From Treponema sp. UBA792 (lineage in GTDB: Bacteria; Spirochaetota; Spirochaetia; Treponematales; Treponemataceae): 5,646 nt of DNA. Position 1 is the stretch's first letter, and each line of letters opens with the position of its first letter. The stretch lies in the NCBI GenBank assembly GCA_002296965.1, contig DBIW01000023.1, positions 1 to 5,646 on the forward strand, read 5' to 3'. The notes under the pieces were generated by a model. It had not been told where the DNA came from, did no database searches, and saw only the letters and a program-made list of their open reading frames with translations. A program made the translations under genes and the position numbers. Positions 5,593 to 5,646 of the stretch are shown piece after piece.

Positions 5593-5646
5593 TTACAGCC
5601 TTATCATAAACTGCACGCCCAAAGGATTTACTGCAATTCCAACTTT
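5593..5646 (-). CDS. Possible 3' end of a minus-strand gene (C-terminal 17 residues)
   Basis: Reading the minus strand from the right edge gives KVGIAVNPLGVQFMIRL followed by TAA at 5595-5593. The residues alternate between hydrophobic and small or polar in the manner of a closing beta strand, as at the end of outer-membrane barrels, though the last residue is Leu rather than the typical Phe. The stop lies 9 bases before the T-rich side of the hairpin at 5550-5584, a natural place for a gene end. Seventeen residues are too few to prove coding. The minus frame two bases over is also open here, but it runs on into the LPP20-family gene. Confidence 0.35.
   Translation of the reverse strand, partial: KVGIAVNPLGVQFMIRL

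Noticed and set aside
1..5646. Mobile elements, CRISPR arrays, tRNA or rRNA genes, toxin-antitoxin or defence modules.
   Set aside because: No spaced direct repeats, transposase-like frames, tRNA-like cloverleaf or recognisable defence domains were seen in either strand.

Overview
The window reads as ordinary chromosomal sequence of a spirochaete, most likely a host-associated Treponema. This rests on the style of the predicted lipoproteins, the LPP20-family protein, TTGAA-type promoters and base composition near 50% GC. No rRNA or marker gene is present to confirm it.

Layout, left to right. (1) A complete pyridoxal/pyridoxamine kinase gene (19-885, +) for B6 salvage. (2) A convergent minus-strand gene (937-1830) for a 297-residue protein; its C-terminal half resembles a type II secretion/type IV pilus ATPase of the GspE/PilT kind whose Walker A loop has been lost. 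A 10-bp perfect inverted repeat (906-932) lies between the two 3' ends. (3) A divergent AT-rich intergenic region (1831-1969) with a clear sigma70-type promoter driving ilvB. (4) ilvB (1970-3688, +), the catalytic subunit of acetolactate synthase, standing alone without ilvN or ilvC. (5) A long stable hairpin after ilvB (3696-3734), then a near-consensus promoter (3792-3820). (6) A 332-residue predicted lipoprotein of unknown function (3848-4846, +). (7) A 183-residue LPP20-family lipoprotein (4943-5494, +). (8) Two hairpins (5518-5584) and, at the right edge, a possible 3' end of a minus-strand gene (5593-5646).

The genes do not form one pathway. pdxK and ilvB are independent metabolic genes. 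The two lipoproteins are adjacent on the same strand and may be expressed together or from separate promoters. Promoter and ribosome-binding-site positions move the starts of three genes (19, 3848 and 4943) downstream of the longest possible ORF start.

I found no mobile element, CRISPR array, RNA gene, riboswitch or obvious new multi-gene system. The points most worth a second look are the Walker-less ATPase-like protein, the unassigned lipoprotein, the U-tract-poor hairpins, and the strong excess of two six-base palindromes, GAATTC (16 copies) and TCCGGA (13 copies).
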